In this document: positions 17,849 to 26,940 of the stretch, piece after piece
Numbering within the stretch: position 1 is the first letter of the stretch
How the letters are laid out: every line of letters begins with the position of its first letter
Assembly: GCA_018711275.1 (NCBI GenBank)
Contig: DVIN01000042.1
Coordinates: 1-55,228 of the forward strand
Direction of reading: 5' to 3'
DNA: 55,228 nt
From: Candidatus Pullilachnospira intestinigallinarum
GTDB lineage: Bacteria; Bacillota; Clostridia; Lachnospirales; Lachnospiraceae
The notes under the pieces: generated by a model
The model's database searches: none
The model's input: only the letters and a program-made list of their open reading frames with translations
What the model was told of the DNA's origin: nothing
Position numbers and translations under genes: made by a program

Positions 17849-18355
17849 TTATTTTTTCCCTTTTGATTTTGAAGCAGTTCCATTATCGGAACCTTTTTTA
17901 GAGTCCGCATAAGAAAGAAGACGGCTCCGCATCCTGGCGAAAAACTTCTGTTTTTTCGGAGGAGCTTCCAGAGAACCGCGCACACCGCGCACCTCTGTGA
18001 TATAAATACCGCTCACCGTAGCCTTGACTTCCTTCTTCAGAGGAATCAGATCGTATACTCGTTCATCCGCAACCAGAACCATGATTCTGGGACCGATTTT
18101 CGCCTTGACAATGGGAAGCTTCGTCCGGCGCATCAGTCGGGGAGTCTGATCGATGACCATCTGAGGAAGCCCGGACTTATTAATGGGCAGACGCTTCTTG
18201 TCGATAATCAGCATGGAGACGGTCTGCTTTGCGGCTTCGATCTGCTCCTGCTGCTCATTCTGCTTTTTCTCCGCCCGTTTGCCGAGAAAATACAGCACTG
18301 CCAGGACAGCCGCCACAACAACTACAATAATCAACAGTAACTGCCAGACTTGCAT
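17849..18355 (-). CDS. Small single-pass membrane protein of unknown function
   Basis: The 168-residue protein has one N-terminal membrane helix (about 4-24, WQLLLIIVVVVAAVLAVLYFLG), a charged coiled-coil-like linker (RAEKKQNEQQEQIEAAKQ) and a compact domain of about 80 residues. That domain includes MLIIDKKRLPINKSGLPQMVIDQTPRLMRRTKLPIVKAKIGPRI and ends in a Lys/Ser-rich tail. GGGAGGGAAATC precedes the ATG. I do not recognise a named family. The gene is conserved-looking, with a normal ribosome site and terminator, so it is probably real. Cytoplasmic location of the soluble part is inferred from the positive residues after the helix. Confidence 0.75.
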   Translation of the reverse strand: MQVWQLLLIIVVVVAAVLAVLYFLGKRAEKKQNEQQEQIEAAKQTVSMLIIDKKRLPINKSGLPQMVIDQTPRLMRRTKLPIVKAKIGPRIMVLVADERVYDLIPLKKEVKATVSGIYITEVRGVRGSLEAPPKKQKFFARMRSRLLSYADSKKGSDNGTASKSKGKK

Positions 18356-18467
18356 GATTTCCCTCCCGTGTTTTTTTCATACTTGTTTATTGTATCACTG
18401 CCGCAGGGAAAAGGCAATCAGATTTTTCGGCAAATCCCGTTTCCATATGCCTGGCTTTTCTACAAGG

Positions 18468-19292
18468 TTAATTTGTGAATTTATTATCTGTAATATCCAG
18501 ATGAAGGAAGTCCAGAAAATCTTCAATGTGTGCATCCCAATAGTCCCATCCGTGAATACCCTCATGTTCTTCGTATACATAATGGTAGGGATTCCCTTCC
18601 ATATGCTGAAAGAAATCTCTGGTTTCTCTGGCACGGTCAATCAGAAAATCATCTTTCCCGCAGGAATGGAAGATACGGGGCAAAATGGGAAGAGATTTGT
18701 TTTTTTCCGCCATATAAAAGGTATCTTCATATGTGCCGGTCAAATCTTTTCCACCATACTGGATAAAATTCCGCATCTTCCATGTGGCATTGTCAAACAG
18801 ATCGCCGGAATTCGCCTCCGGCTTTCCCCGGTTGGCCGCAGAGGAGAAACACCCAATAGCCGCATAACGATCTGGATGATTGATGCCTATTTTCAGAGCG
18901 CCGTAGCCTCCCATGGAATTTCCAGCAATAAAGTTAAGTTCTCTTTGAGCGGAAAGTGGGAAAAAGCTACGCATGATTTCCGGAAGTTCTTCTGAAATAT
19001 AGTCATAAAAAGCACCGCCATGGGCCAGATTGCTGTAAGAGCTCAGATGGGCAGAAGGCATTACCACGGCCAGACCACGGCTGGAGGCATAACGTTCAAT
19101 GGAAGTTCTGCGCTGCCAGGTGGTATGATCATCTGTGGCACCGTGCAGAAGCCATAAAACCGGATGATTTCCTTCCTTGTTTTCTTTGGAATCCATGCCG
19201 ATTTCATGAGTAACTGCCTGGGGAATGATTACATCGGCGGCGACCGCCATATGTAATGTTTCACTGAAGAACTGAACCTGCATAAATGCCAT
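18468..19292 (-). CDS. Alpha/beta-hydrolase esterase (PF00756, EstA/CE1-like), second copy
   Basis: This 274-residue esterase lacks a signal peptide. It shows the nucleophile elbow GNSMGGYGAL, an acid residue in CGKDDFLIDRA and a histidine in EGIHGWDYWD, the full catalytic triad of the tributyrin esterase/S-formylglutathione hydrolase/CE1 family. LLHGATDDHTTWQRRTSIERYA supplies the oxyanion region. AGGGGGAG precedes the ATG at 19292. It starts 1 bp after the upstream paralogue (19294-20088), which it resembles along its whole length. Both sit at the end of a sugar ABC importer operon, so the likely job is cytosolic removal of acetyl or other acyl groups from imported sugars. Confidence 0.88.
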   Translation of the reverse strand: MAFMQVQFFSETLHMAVAADVIIPQAVTHEIGMDSKENKEGNHPVLWLLHGATDDHTTWQRRTSIERYASSRGLAVVMPSAHLSSYSNLAHGGAFYDYISEELPEIMRSFFPLSAQRELNFIAGNSMGGYGALKIGINHPDRYAAIGCFSSAANRGKPEANSGDLFDNATWKMRNFIQYGGKDLTGTYEDTFYMAEKNKSLPILPRIFHSCGKDDFLIDRARETRDFFQHMEGNPYHYVYEEHEGIHGWDYWDAHIEDFLDFLHLDITDNKFTN

Positions 19293-19293
19293 A

Positions 19294-20088
19294 TTATTTC
19301 TCCCCCTTTCTATCAGGGAACATCCAGTTCAGAATGTCCTGAATCTGAATATCCCAATATTTCCAACTGTGATCTCCAAAACTTTCTTTATAAGTAAGGT
19401 TATATGACAGATTCCGCAGATGATCCCGGAACTTCAGATTCTGCTGATACAGGAAATCTTCTGTTCCGCACCACATATAAATATTGGGACGTTTTTCGGG
19501 ACTCAGATTTTCGGCTAACGCGAATAAGTCATTTGAACTTCCGGGAATGGATTCTTCAGGACCGAAAATATCTTCCCCCAGAGTAGGGTAAAAAGATTTA
19601 TTATTTCTGAGGGCACAAGAAGCTGCATCGACACCGCCGGATAAGCTGGCGGCTGAACAGAATCTGTCAGGACGGGAAAGCGCCAGTTTAAGCGCGCCAT
19701 AACCGCCCATGGAATTTCCGGCTACAAAAGTATCCTCTCTGCGCGGAGAGATACGGGGGAAGAACCGCTTGCATATATCAGGTACTTCCTGAGAAATATA
19801 GGTAAAGTAACGGAATCCATATTTCATATCGGTATACCATCCCAGATGACAACAGGGCATTACCACCGCAATGCCCTTTTCTGCGGCATATCGTTCAATA
19901 GACGTATTTCTTTGCCAGGTACTTTGATTATCGGTCATACCGTGCAGCAGATATAATACAGGATATTGTTCTCGGTTTTGAGCGGTAGAAATGCCGATTT
20001 CACCCTGAGTTTTCTGGGGTAAAATTACATCCAACTGAGAACTCATTTCAAGGACCTCCGAAAAGAAATCCACATGGACCAATGCCAT
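19294..20088 (-). CDS. Alpha/beta-hydrolase esterase (PF00756, EstA/CE1-like), first copy
   Basis: This is the paralogue of the next gene in the operon, with 264 residues from the ATG at 20088. An AGAAGGTG ribosome site at normal spacing decides this start over a GTG three codons upstream. The catalytic triad is visible as GNSMGGYGAL (Ser), CGTEDFLYQ (Asp) and FGDHSWKYWD (His). LLHGMTDNQSTWQRNTSIERYA matches the corresponding region of its partner. No signal peptide or membrane segment is present, so it works in the cytosol. The pair may hydrolyse different acyl positions or chain lengths. It follows the inner-membrane permease gene by 24 bp. Confidence 0.88.
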   Translation of the reverse strand: MALVHVDFFSEVLEMSSQLDVILPQKTQGEIGISTAQNREQYPVLYLLHGMTDNQSTWQRNTSIERYAAEKGIAVVMPCCHLGWYTDMKYGFRYFTYISQEVPDICKRFFPRISPRREDTFVAGNSMGGYGALKLALSRPDRFCSAASLSGGVDAASCALRNNKSFYPTLGEDIFGPEESIPGSSNDLFALAENLSPEKRPNIYMWCGTEDFLYQQNLKFRDHLRNLSYNLTYKESFGDHSWKYWDIQIQDILNWMFPDRKGEK

Positions 20089-20112
20089 AAAAAACACCTT
20101 CTTTCAAAAAAA

Positions 20113-20979
20113 TTATTTGATCGCGCTGTCCACCTGCCCCTGAACAAAAGCATCCTGAAGGAACAGGTAGACGATGGTGATAGGAAGAATCGCCAGTACT
20201 GCCGCTGCTGCCGCACCGCCGTAATTGTTTCCCGAACTGGAAGAGAAAAATTTCTTGATGGTCAGGGTAACGGTGAGCAGTTCCGGCTTCTGGAGAATAT
20301 ACATGGAATAAGCATACTCATTCCAGGCGGAAACGCCATGCAGAATCGTCACCGTGGCGATAATAGGCTTTAGCTGGGGCAAAATGATATAAAAAAAGGT
20401 CTGCAGAATATTTGCACCATCGATAATGCTGGCCTCATCCAGAGCCTTTGGAATGGAGGAGATAAAATTCGTGAACATGTATACTGCCATAGGCAGTCCG
20501 AAGGCCACCAGAGTCAGAATCAGTCCCCAGTATGTGTTGGACGCCTTGATTCCCACCAGAAAGGTATAGACACCCACCAGAATAGTCAGAGGAGGGATCA
20601 TCATTACGCCCAGGAAAATATTGCGAATGAAATTGTTGAGTTTCGAATCATTTCGGGACAGGGGATAGGCTGCCATACAGCCGAAGACAATTTCCAGAAT
20701 CACTGTGAAAACCGTAATGATGGCAGAGTTTTTGAATGCCCGGAAAATGGAACCGTTTTTCAGAATGTCGGTGTAATTTTCCACCAGAAATACTTCCGGA
20801 AGCCCCAGAGAGCTGGAAGCATCTGAGATTCCCTTAAAAGACTGGAGCACCAGCACATACAGAGGAATCAGATAAACAAAAACGATCAGTGCCGCCAGCA
20901 GGTATTTCCACCAGTAGCCTTTTTTTTGTCCGGCATAATAGTGCTGAGTTTCTTTGGTTTTGCGCTCTTTTGCTTTCAT
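20113..20979 (-). CDS. Carbohydrate ABC transporter permease (MalG type)
   Basis: The 288-residue membrane protein has about six helices and the cytosolic EAA loop DEASIIDGANILQTFFYIILPQLKP, which docks the ATPase. The short polar N-terminus and the LIPLYVLVLQSFKG start of helix 1 mark it as the MalG-type half. I chose the ATG at 20979, whose A overlaps the last base of the upstream permease's TAA (ATGTAATG) and which has GGAGGTGG upstream. No ATPase gene is in the operon, as is usual for these importers, which share an MsmK/UgpC-type ATPase encoded elsewhere. Confidence 0.92.
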   Translation of the reverse strand: MKAKERKTKETQHYYAGQKKGYWWKYLLAALIVFVYLIPLYVLVLQSFKGISDASSSLGLPEVFLVENYTDILKNGSIFRAFKNSAIITVFTVILEIVFGCMAAYPLSRNDSKLNNFIRNIFLGVMMIPPLTILVGVYTFLVGIKASNTYWGLILTLVAFGLPMAVYMFTNFISSIPKALDEASIIDGANILQTFFYIILPQLKPIIATVTILHGVSAWNEYAYSMYILQKPELLTVTLTIKKFFSSSSGNNYGGAAAAAVLAILPITIVYLFLQDAFVQGQVDSAIK

Positions 20980-21845
20980 TACATTTCCACCTCCTTTTTG
21001 CGGAAGTACCCATTCAGAAGCAGGGAACATACCAGGATAAACAGGAACATTACTACGCCGACTGCGGAAGCGTAGCCTGCCTGTTCTGCTTTAAAATAAC
21101 GGTTATCGATGTAGAAGGACAGGGAAGAAGTTTCATATCCAGGACCGCCGCCGGATAAAGATACCACCACATCATACAGTTTCAGTCCGCCGATCAGGTT
21201 TACTACAAAGGCAGAGGACATGGCCGGTATCAGAAGCGGGATTGTGATATAGCGGAAGGACTGGAATGGCCTGGCGCCATCAATGGCGGCCGCTTCATAG
21301 TACATCTGGGAAATATTCTGCAGGCCGGCCATATAGATGACCATGCAGATGCCGCAGAATTGCCAGGAATTGATCAAAGTGATAAAAACTCTTCCGATAG
21401 CGCCGGAAGCCATCCAGTCGATACCCTGGATGCCGAACCAGCCAAGAATTTCGTTAATGGCTCCGTGATTTTGCACCATGAAATACATAATATATCCCAT
21501 AATCAGGCCGGAAATCATAACTGGCAGATAGACGATGGTACGCACCGCTTTATGACCGGCAAATTTGGTATTGAGGAAAAGGGCAAAGGCCAGTCCCAGA
21601 ATATTTTGGAGGATAGTGCTTCCGAAACCGTAAAGGATGGTGTTCAGGAAGGATATCCGAAAGTTTTCATCAGTAAGCATATTCAGATAATTTTTCATGC
21701 CGACAAACTGGCGGTCCGGAGAATAGCCATTCCAGTTGAAAAAAGAGGTCTGAATGGAACGGATCAACGGAACCAGCACAAAAATCAGTACAACGGCCAG
21801 GGCCGGCACATATAACAGATTCATGCGTAAATTTCTTTTTCTCAT
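20979..21845 (-). CDS. Carbohydrate ABC transporter permease (MalF type)
   Basis: The 288-residue inner-membrane permease starts MRKRNLRMNLLYVPALAVVLIFVLVPLIRSI, typical for MalF/UgpA-type sugar permeases. The EAA loop is YEAAAIDGARPFQSFRYITIPLL. GCAGGAGAAACACT precedes the ATG at 21845. It overlaps the next permease by 1 bp. An upstream hairpin (21893-21918) separates it from the binding protein gene and should lower expression relative to that protein. Confidence 0.92.
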   Translation of the reverse strand: MRKRNLRMNLLYVPALAVVLIFVLVPLIRSIQTSFFNWNGYSPDRQFVGMKNYLNMLTDENFRISFLNTILYGFGSTILQNILGLAFALFLNTKFAGHKAVRTIVYLPVMISGLIMGYIMYFMVQNHGAINEILGWFGIQGIDWMASGAIGRVFITLINSWQFCGICMVIYMAGLQNISQMYYEAAAIDGARPFQSFRYITIPLLIPAMSSAFVVNLIGGLKLYDVVVSLSGGGPGYETSSLSFYIDNRYFKAEQAGYASAVGVVMFLFILVCSLLLNGYFRKKEVEM

Positions 21846-21892
21846 AGTGTTTCTCCTGCATTTTGCTTCAGATGGCCGAATCCTCCGAAGAA

Positions 21893-21918
21893 AAAGAGGC
21901 TGCCGGAGCAGCCTCTTT
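21893..21918 (-). terminator. Intra-operon attenuating hairpin
   Basis: On the minus strand AAAGAGGCTGC pairs with GCAGCCTCTTT around a 4-nt loop and is followed by TTCTTC. It lies between the binding-protein gene and the first permease. Such partial terminators are common here and let the binding protein be made in excess. Confidence 0.75.
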
Positions 21919-21930
21919 CTCCAGCCAGAA

Positions 21931-23328
21931 TCATCCGGCGTTCGTTTCAAACAATGTCACATAATTCTCCTGGAAATATTCAGCCACTTCAGGAACTCTG
22001 TCTTTTGCGGTTCCCACATCGCCGTTGAACAGATTTGCCATGGATTCCTGCATGACGTTCCACATACCGCTGGGAAGATACTCACGGTCAAAGAAGTTCG
22101 TGAACACCAGATTTTCTCCTGCACTTTCCACAGAAGTCTGGTACAGGGTCAGAGATTCACTCTCCTCCGGCGTGATATCGGTCAGTCCGGGCATACCACC
22201 GTTGATGTTGCAGTATTCGGTCAAGTTATCCTTGTCCAGCAGATAATCCAGCACTGCCTTGCAAAGCTCAATGTTTTTCGAGGTATTGGAGATGGCGATA
22301 CAAGTTCCTTCGCCAACCGTGTAAGCGGCTTTTCCGCCCTCTTCCACAGCGGGAATGGGAATAATTCCTACATTCACATCCGGAGTATAAGATTTGATAG
22401 TGGCCATATCGGATACGCCGCACCAGGGCATGAATCCGTATTCGCCGGTACCCATATATTTCTGAACGGTGGTGGTGTCGGCGGTAAAGATATCTTCATT
22501 GAACCAACCGTTATCATAAATCTCTGCATACATATCCCAATACTGTGTATTTTGTGTCCAGTCAAAGCTGCCGTCCAGCAATGCCTCCCGGTTTTCATAG
22601 GGGGCACCATCCGCACTGTAAAATACGTTCAACTGCTCCATCAGTCCGGGAAGTCCTCCGCCGTTTTTGCCCGCTACCAGACAGGGCGTGATACCGTTTT
22701 CTTTCAGCGTGGTGCAGGCCTCGAAAAAGTCATCCCAGGTTTTAATGGCATAAGGATCAATGCCATTGGCATCCAATACGTCCTTATTGAAAACCATACC
22801 GTAAACCCACTGGGTAAGCGGGGCGGTGCAGACTTTTCCATCTGAATCGGTAATAACCGAGAGAACAGATTCATCCACCCGGCTGATCCAGTCCTCATCT
22901 CCCAGATCTTCGCAAAAATCATTGTAGCGAAGAGCCGCCCATCCATGAGTTACAAACATATCCGGCATATCCTGGGATGCCATACGGGTTTTCAGGATGT
23001 TTTCCTGATCACCGCCATTTTGAACGACTTCAATTTCTGCTCCGGTCTCCGCACAGAAGTCATCGATTTCTTTGAGAAACTGATCCAGTGTTTCCTGATT
23101 TCCCTGGATGGAATCTTCGATATCGATCTCGATGGAAGCTCCTTCAAAAGAACCGCTTCCTTCTTCTGAGGATGTGGAATCATCGGAAGCCTTATCGCTG
23201 GAGCTGTTTTCGGCAGTGGCTTCTCCGGAACCGCCCGAGGAAGACGCACCATCATCAGAGGAACCACAGGCTCCAAGCGCAAGTGCCATACTGGAGGCCA
23301 GTAAAATGGCCAGAACCTTTTTCTTCAT
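21931..23328 (-). CDS. Extracellular sugar-binding lipoprotein of an ABC importer
   Basis: The 465-residue protein has a lipoprotein signal (MKKKVLAILLASSMALALGACGSS, lipidated C21), a Ser/Gly/Glu-rich linker to about 55, and a family 1 solute-binding fold. It binds a sugar or oligosaccharide outside the membrane and hands it to the permeases encoded downstream. Visible family features include a region after the linker (about 75-105) with TGAEIEVVQNGGDQENILKTRMASQDMPDMF and a C-terminal region rich in aromatics (EYFQENYVTLFE). GGAGAGCAAAAT precedes the ATG. It diverges from a YesM/YesN pair. The ligand cannot be read, but the two esterases in the operon hint at an acylated glycan. Confidence 0.92.
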   Translation of the reverse strand: MKKKVLAILLASSMALALGACGSSDDGASSSGGSGEATAENSSSDKASDDSTSSEEGSGSFEGASIEIDIEDSIQGNQETLDQFLKEIDDFCAETGAEIEVVQNGGDQENILKTRMASQDMPDMFVTHGWAALRYNDFCEDLGDEDWISRVDESVLSVITDSDGKVCTAPLTQWVYGMVFNKDVLDANGIDPYAIKTWDDFFEACTTLKENGITPCLVAGKNGGGLPGLMEQLNVFYSADGAPYENREALLDGSFDWTQNTQYWDMYAEIYDNGWFNEDIFTADTTTVQKYMGTGEYGFMPWCGVSDMATIKSYTPDVNVGIIPIPAVEEGGKAAYTVGEGTCIAISNTSKNIELCKAVLDYLLDKDNLTEYCNINGGMPGLTDITPEESESLTLYQTSVESAGENLVFTNFFDREYLPSGMWNVMQESMANLFNGDVGTAKDRVPEVAEYFQENYVTLFETNAG

Positions 23329-23390
23329 ATTTTGCTCTCCTTTTCTGTCTGATTTTGTGTGATCATGGAATGCATTCCTCGTTCCTATGC

Positions 23391-23419
23391 TTTACATTTT
23401 ATCATATGGATGGTATACT
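23391..23419 (+). promoter_or_regulatory. Promoter of the YesM/YesN pair
   Basis: TTTACA (23391-23396), a 17-bp spacer and TATACT (23414-23419) lie about 47 bp upstream of the sensor kinase start. It overlaps the opposite promoter. GGTATAC occurs at 23412-23418 and again at 23435-23441, 23 bp apart, a plausible binding site for an AraC-type protein. Confidence 0.6.
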
Positions 23420-23427
23420 TTTGTCGA
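23399..23427 (-). promoter_or_regulatory. Promoter of the sugar importer operon
   Basis: On the minus strand TCGACA (23427-23422), a 17-bp spacer and TGATAA (23404-23399) lie about 70 bp upstream of the binding-protein start. The two divergent promoters share bases, so activation of one could exclude the other. Confidence 0.45.
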
Positions 23428-23465
23428 ATCTTACGGTATACATTTGTTAGATTTTAGGTGATCCT

Positions 23466-25241
23466 ATGAAATTGAAAACCAGGTTTTTTCTTATCTTTTC
23501 CATGCTTACAGTCATCCCTCTGGCGGCTCTTACAGCTATTGCATATATGCAGTACTATTATGTGACGGAGGAGCGGATGTCAGATATTATTTCCAGTCAG
23601 TTTGCAAATATTTCTCAGGAAGCGTCGGATTCTTATGATTCTGCAAAACAGGCCATGGGGCTTCTGACTTTTTATTCTCAGGATCATACATCAATTTACG
23701 ATATTTTGCAGAATTTTTCTAGAAAAGAAGGGTCTCTTACCGGTTATGAGATATTCCGGGCTTCCTGGGATATGACTACGCTCTGTCAGAATATCAGCTA
23801 TGCCTATCCATTTATTTACGGCGTTTTTGTGTTTACCCCAGAAGGAGAACTTTTTGGATATGACGGAAAAGAAAATATGGAAATAACACCGGGATATACA
23901 CCGCAAGACGATAAATGGTATCAGGATACTCTGGAACTGCATGGAGGAATCTATATCAGTGGCGTTGGACGCCATTCTATGTTTGAAATGGATAAAGAAT
24001 GTCTTTTTCTTTCTCAGTCCCTGCAGGATATCTACACGCATGAAAGTCTGGGGGTAGTGGTCATGGCCTGTTCCCCGACATTGTTTGATTTGAGCATGGG
24101 AAATGTACTGGGTGACAGTGCGCTGGTTTCCCTGGTAAATCAGGATAATCAGGAAGAAGTCTATGTAAGTCATCGAGGACAGGCGGCACGGAAACTGGAA
24201 GAACAAACAGACCGGGCGCTTCATGCAATGGTGGAGGACACCAGTCTGGAAGTGACCATGGTTTATGACTATGATTCGCTTTACAGAGAATATCATTTGA
24301 CGGGATATATTCTGTTGCTGTTTGCCGTTTGCTGTATCGTGTTGGCGGTATGTTTGTGCTGGGTGATATCTTCCAGCCTGGTTACACCGGTACAAGAGCT
24401 GAGCAGCCAGATGCTGCGGCAGCGGACGAGCCGACGGGTGGAAGGAAAAGACTACAGTTACCGGCGTGATGAAATCGGTATCCTTTACCGTCAGTATTAT
24501 GCCATGCTGGAGCAGCTTGAGGCCTCCATCAAGAAGGATTATCAGGATAAACTGATTTTGCTGGATGCACAAATGAAGTCACTGGAGGCCAGGATTAATT
24601 CGCATTTTCTCTTTAATACGTTGGAATCCATCAACAGTATGGCAGAACTGGAGGACAATGAACAGATTGCAACTATGTCTCTGGCACTTGGAAATATGTT
24701 CCGTTATGCCATCAAGACGGACAGTGAACTGGTGACGCTGGAACAGGAGCTTGCAAATGTTCGGGATTATGTATCCATCCAGTCCATCCGTTTTGGCGGA
24801 CGGTTCCGTCTGGAGGAAAAGATACCGGAAGATTGTCGGAAACTGCGGACGCTGAAGCTGATTCTCCAGCCTCTGGTGGAAAACTCATTACAGCACGGTC
24901 TGAATTACTGCACCTGCGGCGACACAATCTGTATCAGCGCCCGCAGAGAAGAAGGGGGCATCTGGATTCTTGTGGAGGATAACGGACAGGGTATGGATTC
25001 CGAACAGCTGGGAAAGATTCGGAAAATGTTGGAAACAGAGGCATCTTTTACGGAGTTGGGGCATCGGGATAAACAGAGTATCGGACTGAAAAATATACAG
25101 TCCCGGATCGAACTGTATTACGGGAAGGGATACGGACTGACTGTGGAAAGCCGTGAAGGAGAAGGAACCACGATTCGGATATGGATTCCGGTGTTTTCGC
25201 CGGAGAAAGGAGCGGCGAATGTACAGATATCTGATCATTGA
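23466..25241 (+). CDS. YesM-type sensor histidine kinase
   Basis: The 591-residue membrane kinase has a first membrane segment at about 8-28, a large extracellular sensor region (about 30-275) and a second membrane segment at about 277-300. A HAMP linker (about 305-360), the His_kinase domain (PF06580) with phosphoacceptor ARINSHFLFNTLE (H380), and a HATPase_c domain (VENSLQHGL, VEDNGQGMD, GLKNIQSRI) follow. YesM/YesN-type kinases in Clostridia typically sense oligosaccharides or their binding proteins and control an adjacent importer. It overlaps the response regulator gene by 23 bp, giving translational coupling. The divergent sugar operon is its likely target. Confidence 0.94.
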   Translation: MKLKTRFFLIFSMLTVIPLAALTAIAYMQYYYVTEERMSDIISSQFANISQEASDSYDSAKQAMGLLTFYSQDHTSIYDILQNFSRKEGSLTGYEIFRASWDMTTLCQNISYAYPFIYGVFVFTPEGELFGYDGKENMEITPGYTPQDDKWYQDTLELHGGIYISGVGRHSMFEMDKECLFLSQSLQDIYTHESLGVVVMACSPTLFDLSMGNVLGDSALVSLVNQDNQEEVYVSHRGQAARKLEEQTDRALHAMVEDTSLEVTMVYDYDSLYREYHLTGYILLLFAVCCIVLAVCLCWVISSSLVTPVQELSSQMLRQRTSRRVEGKDYSYRRDEIGILYRQYYAMLEQLEASIKKDYQDKLILLDAQMKSLEARINSHFLFNTLESINSMAELEDNEQIATMSLALGNMFRYAIKTDSELVTLEQELANVRDYVSIQSIRFGGRFRLEEKIPEDCRKLRTLKLILQPLVENSLQHGLNYCTCGDTICISARREEGGIWILVEDNGQGMDSEQLGKIRKMLETEASFTELGHRDKQSIGLKNIQSRIELYYGKGYGLTVESREGEGTTIRIWIPVFSPEKGAANVQISDH

Positions 25242-26796
25242 CGATGAAATGCTGATCCGGAAGGGAACCATAAAAAAACTGAAACCTCTGGAGCCGCAGG
25301 TGATCTGCTGTGGGGAAGCGGAAAATGGAGAAGAAGGTATCCGAATGGCCAGAGAATTGCAGCCGGATATTATTATTTTGGATATGCAGATGCCTGTTAT
25401 GGACGGGATGCAGCTGCTGCCCTGGATGGCAGAGCATTTTCCGGGTGTGCCGTTGATTGTCATCAGCGGGTTTCAGAATTTTGATTATATGAAACAGGCT
25501 ATTTCTTCCAAAGCGGTAGATTATATTCTGAAGCCTTTCGGGAAAGAAGAAATTCAGAAGACTGTGATGAATGCGGTGGAAGCATTACAGAATAAGGAAA
25601 GCCAGGAGCAACAGATCCTGAGCATGCAGGAGGAGAAGGAAGAAGCCTGTTACGCGCTGGATCGGAAGCTTTTATATAATCTGATTATGGGATATGATAC
25701 AGAGGATGCCACGATCAGTTCAGAAAGGCTGTATTTTATCAATCAGGCACATAATCTGGTTTTGCTTACCGTATATTCTGTGTCAGGAGATGAGATACCA
25801 TCTATGCAGGAAAACCTGGAGAAGACCGGATTTGCCGATCTGGTGCTGTATCTGCCGCATACATTTATTCGGCAGTCCGGATTTTGGATCCTGTTTCTTC
25901 CGGAATATGAAGCGGAAAGCGCGAAGTCTGCCAGATTACTGAAACAGTTTCTGGATACTCTTCGTACAAAAATGGAAGATTCTCCGTTTTTAGTGGGAAT
26001 CAGTGATGTCCACCGGGATATTCAGGAACTGCACCGGGCATATCTGGAAACCACAGAGGCACTGAACTGTCAGAAAGTAGGGAAAGAAATGGCAGGAGAA
26101 TTTTTTTATTCGGAAACTGGCCCCCCCATGGATATTCAGTGGGAAGGCGAAGAGGAATTTCTTTTCCGTATTGAAAGCGGGCAGATGGAACTGGTAAAAA
26201 AGATGGCGGAAGAGCTGTTTGATTGGTATTCTGGTATCCCGGATTGTACGCTGGCAGATGTGAAACGGCATTGCGAGCATGTAGGAGGGCGCTGCCGGCA
26301 GATCATGAGCCGTTATCTGGGACAAAAGAAGGAGCAGAGTGCTTCTCCGGAAATGCAGGCTGTGGTCAATACATTGTTTACGCTGAAGGATGTGGAAAAC
26401 TATTATCTGCAATTTTATCTCAATATTGCCCATCTACTGCGGCCTCACAGCATTTACAATACTGGGGAACTGATTGATCAGATCCAGACCTATATGAAGA
26501 AAAATTATCAGAAAAGTATTACACAGGATTTTCTGGCCTCTCTTTTTTTCTTGAACAGGAGTTATCTGAGCCAGTTGTTTCGAAAGAAAACCGGACAGAA
26601 ATTCATTGATTATCTCAATGAAATACGAATCGAAAAGGCTAAAGAGCAGCTAATTTCCACAGACAAAAAGATGTACCAGATTGCCAGAAGTGTGGGATAT
26701 GATAATGTAAAATATTTTTTCCGTATTTTCAGGAAGAAGACAGGTTTTTCTCCTGAACAGTTCCGCGAAGAGCAGAAAAGCAGGAAATTTGAATGA
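25219..26796 (+). CDS. YesN-type response regulator with AraC HTH
   Basis: The 525-residue protein has an N-terminal receiver domain (MYRYLIIDDEML, phosphoacceptor D55 in LDMQMPVMDG), a long central linker with a helical domain, and a C-terminal AraC double helix-turn-helix (about 430-525, including SITQDFLASLFFLNRSYLSQLFRKKTGQKFIDYLNEIRIEKA and QIARSVGYDNVKYFFRIFRKKTGFSPEQFR). It is the partner of the YesM kinase and probably binds direct repeats in the shared divergent promoter. I chose the ATG at 25219, behind GGAGAAAGGAGCGG, inside the end of the kinase gene. In-frame upstream codons belong to the overlap only. Confidence 0.94.
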   Translation: MYRYLIIDDEMLIRKGTIKKLKPLEPQVICCGEAENGEEGIRMARELQPDIIILDMQMPVMDGMQLLPWMAEHFPGVPLIVISGFQNFDYMKQAISSKAVDYILKPFGKEEIQKTVMNAVEALQNKESQEQQILSMQEEKEEACYALDRKLLYNLIMGYDTEDATISSERLYFINQAHNLVLLTVYSVSGDEIPSMQENLEKTGFADLVLYLPHTFIRQSGFWILFLPEYEAESAKSARLLKQFLDTLRTKMEDSPFLVGISDVHRDIQELHRAYLETTEALNCQKVGKEMAGEFFYSETGPPMDIQWEGEEEFLFRIESGQMELVKKMAEELFDWYSGIPDCTLADVKRHCEHVGGRCRQIMSRYLGQKKEQSASPEMQAVVNTLFTLKDVENYYLQFYLNIAHLLRPHSIYNTGELIDQIQTYMKKNYQKSITQDFLASLFFLNRSYLSQLFRKKTGQKFIDYLNEIRIEKAKEQLISTDKKMYQIARSVGYDNVKYFFRIFRKKTGFSPEQFREEQKSRKFE

Positions 26797-26837
26797 AAAA
26801 TTGCCGGAAACAGTAGAAATGGACGGGAAGGATGCGT

Positions 26838-26843
26838 TATAAT
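26838..26843 (+). promoter_or_regulatory. Candidate -10 element for the deacetylase gene pair
   Basis: GTTATAATATT (TATAAT at 26838-26843) lies about 100 bp upstream of the first deacetylase gene. The -35 is poor (AGAAAT-like), so the call rests on the -10 alone. Confidence 0.35.
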
Positions 26844-26940
26844 ATTTGAGAAATGTGAGAAAGCGGCACTGCAGACAAAAACCGGTTGTGCCTGAAAACA
26901 GAAAATATCGGCATACATAGCCGGAGAAAGGGACAGTTCT

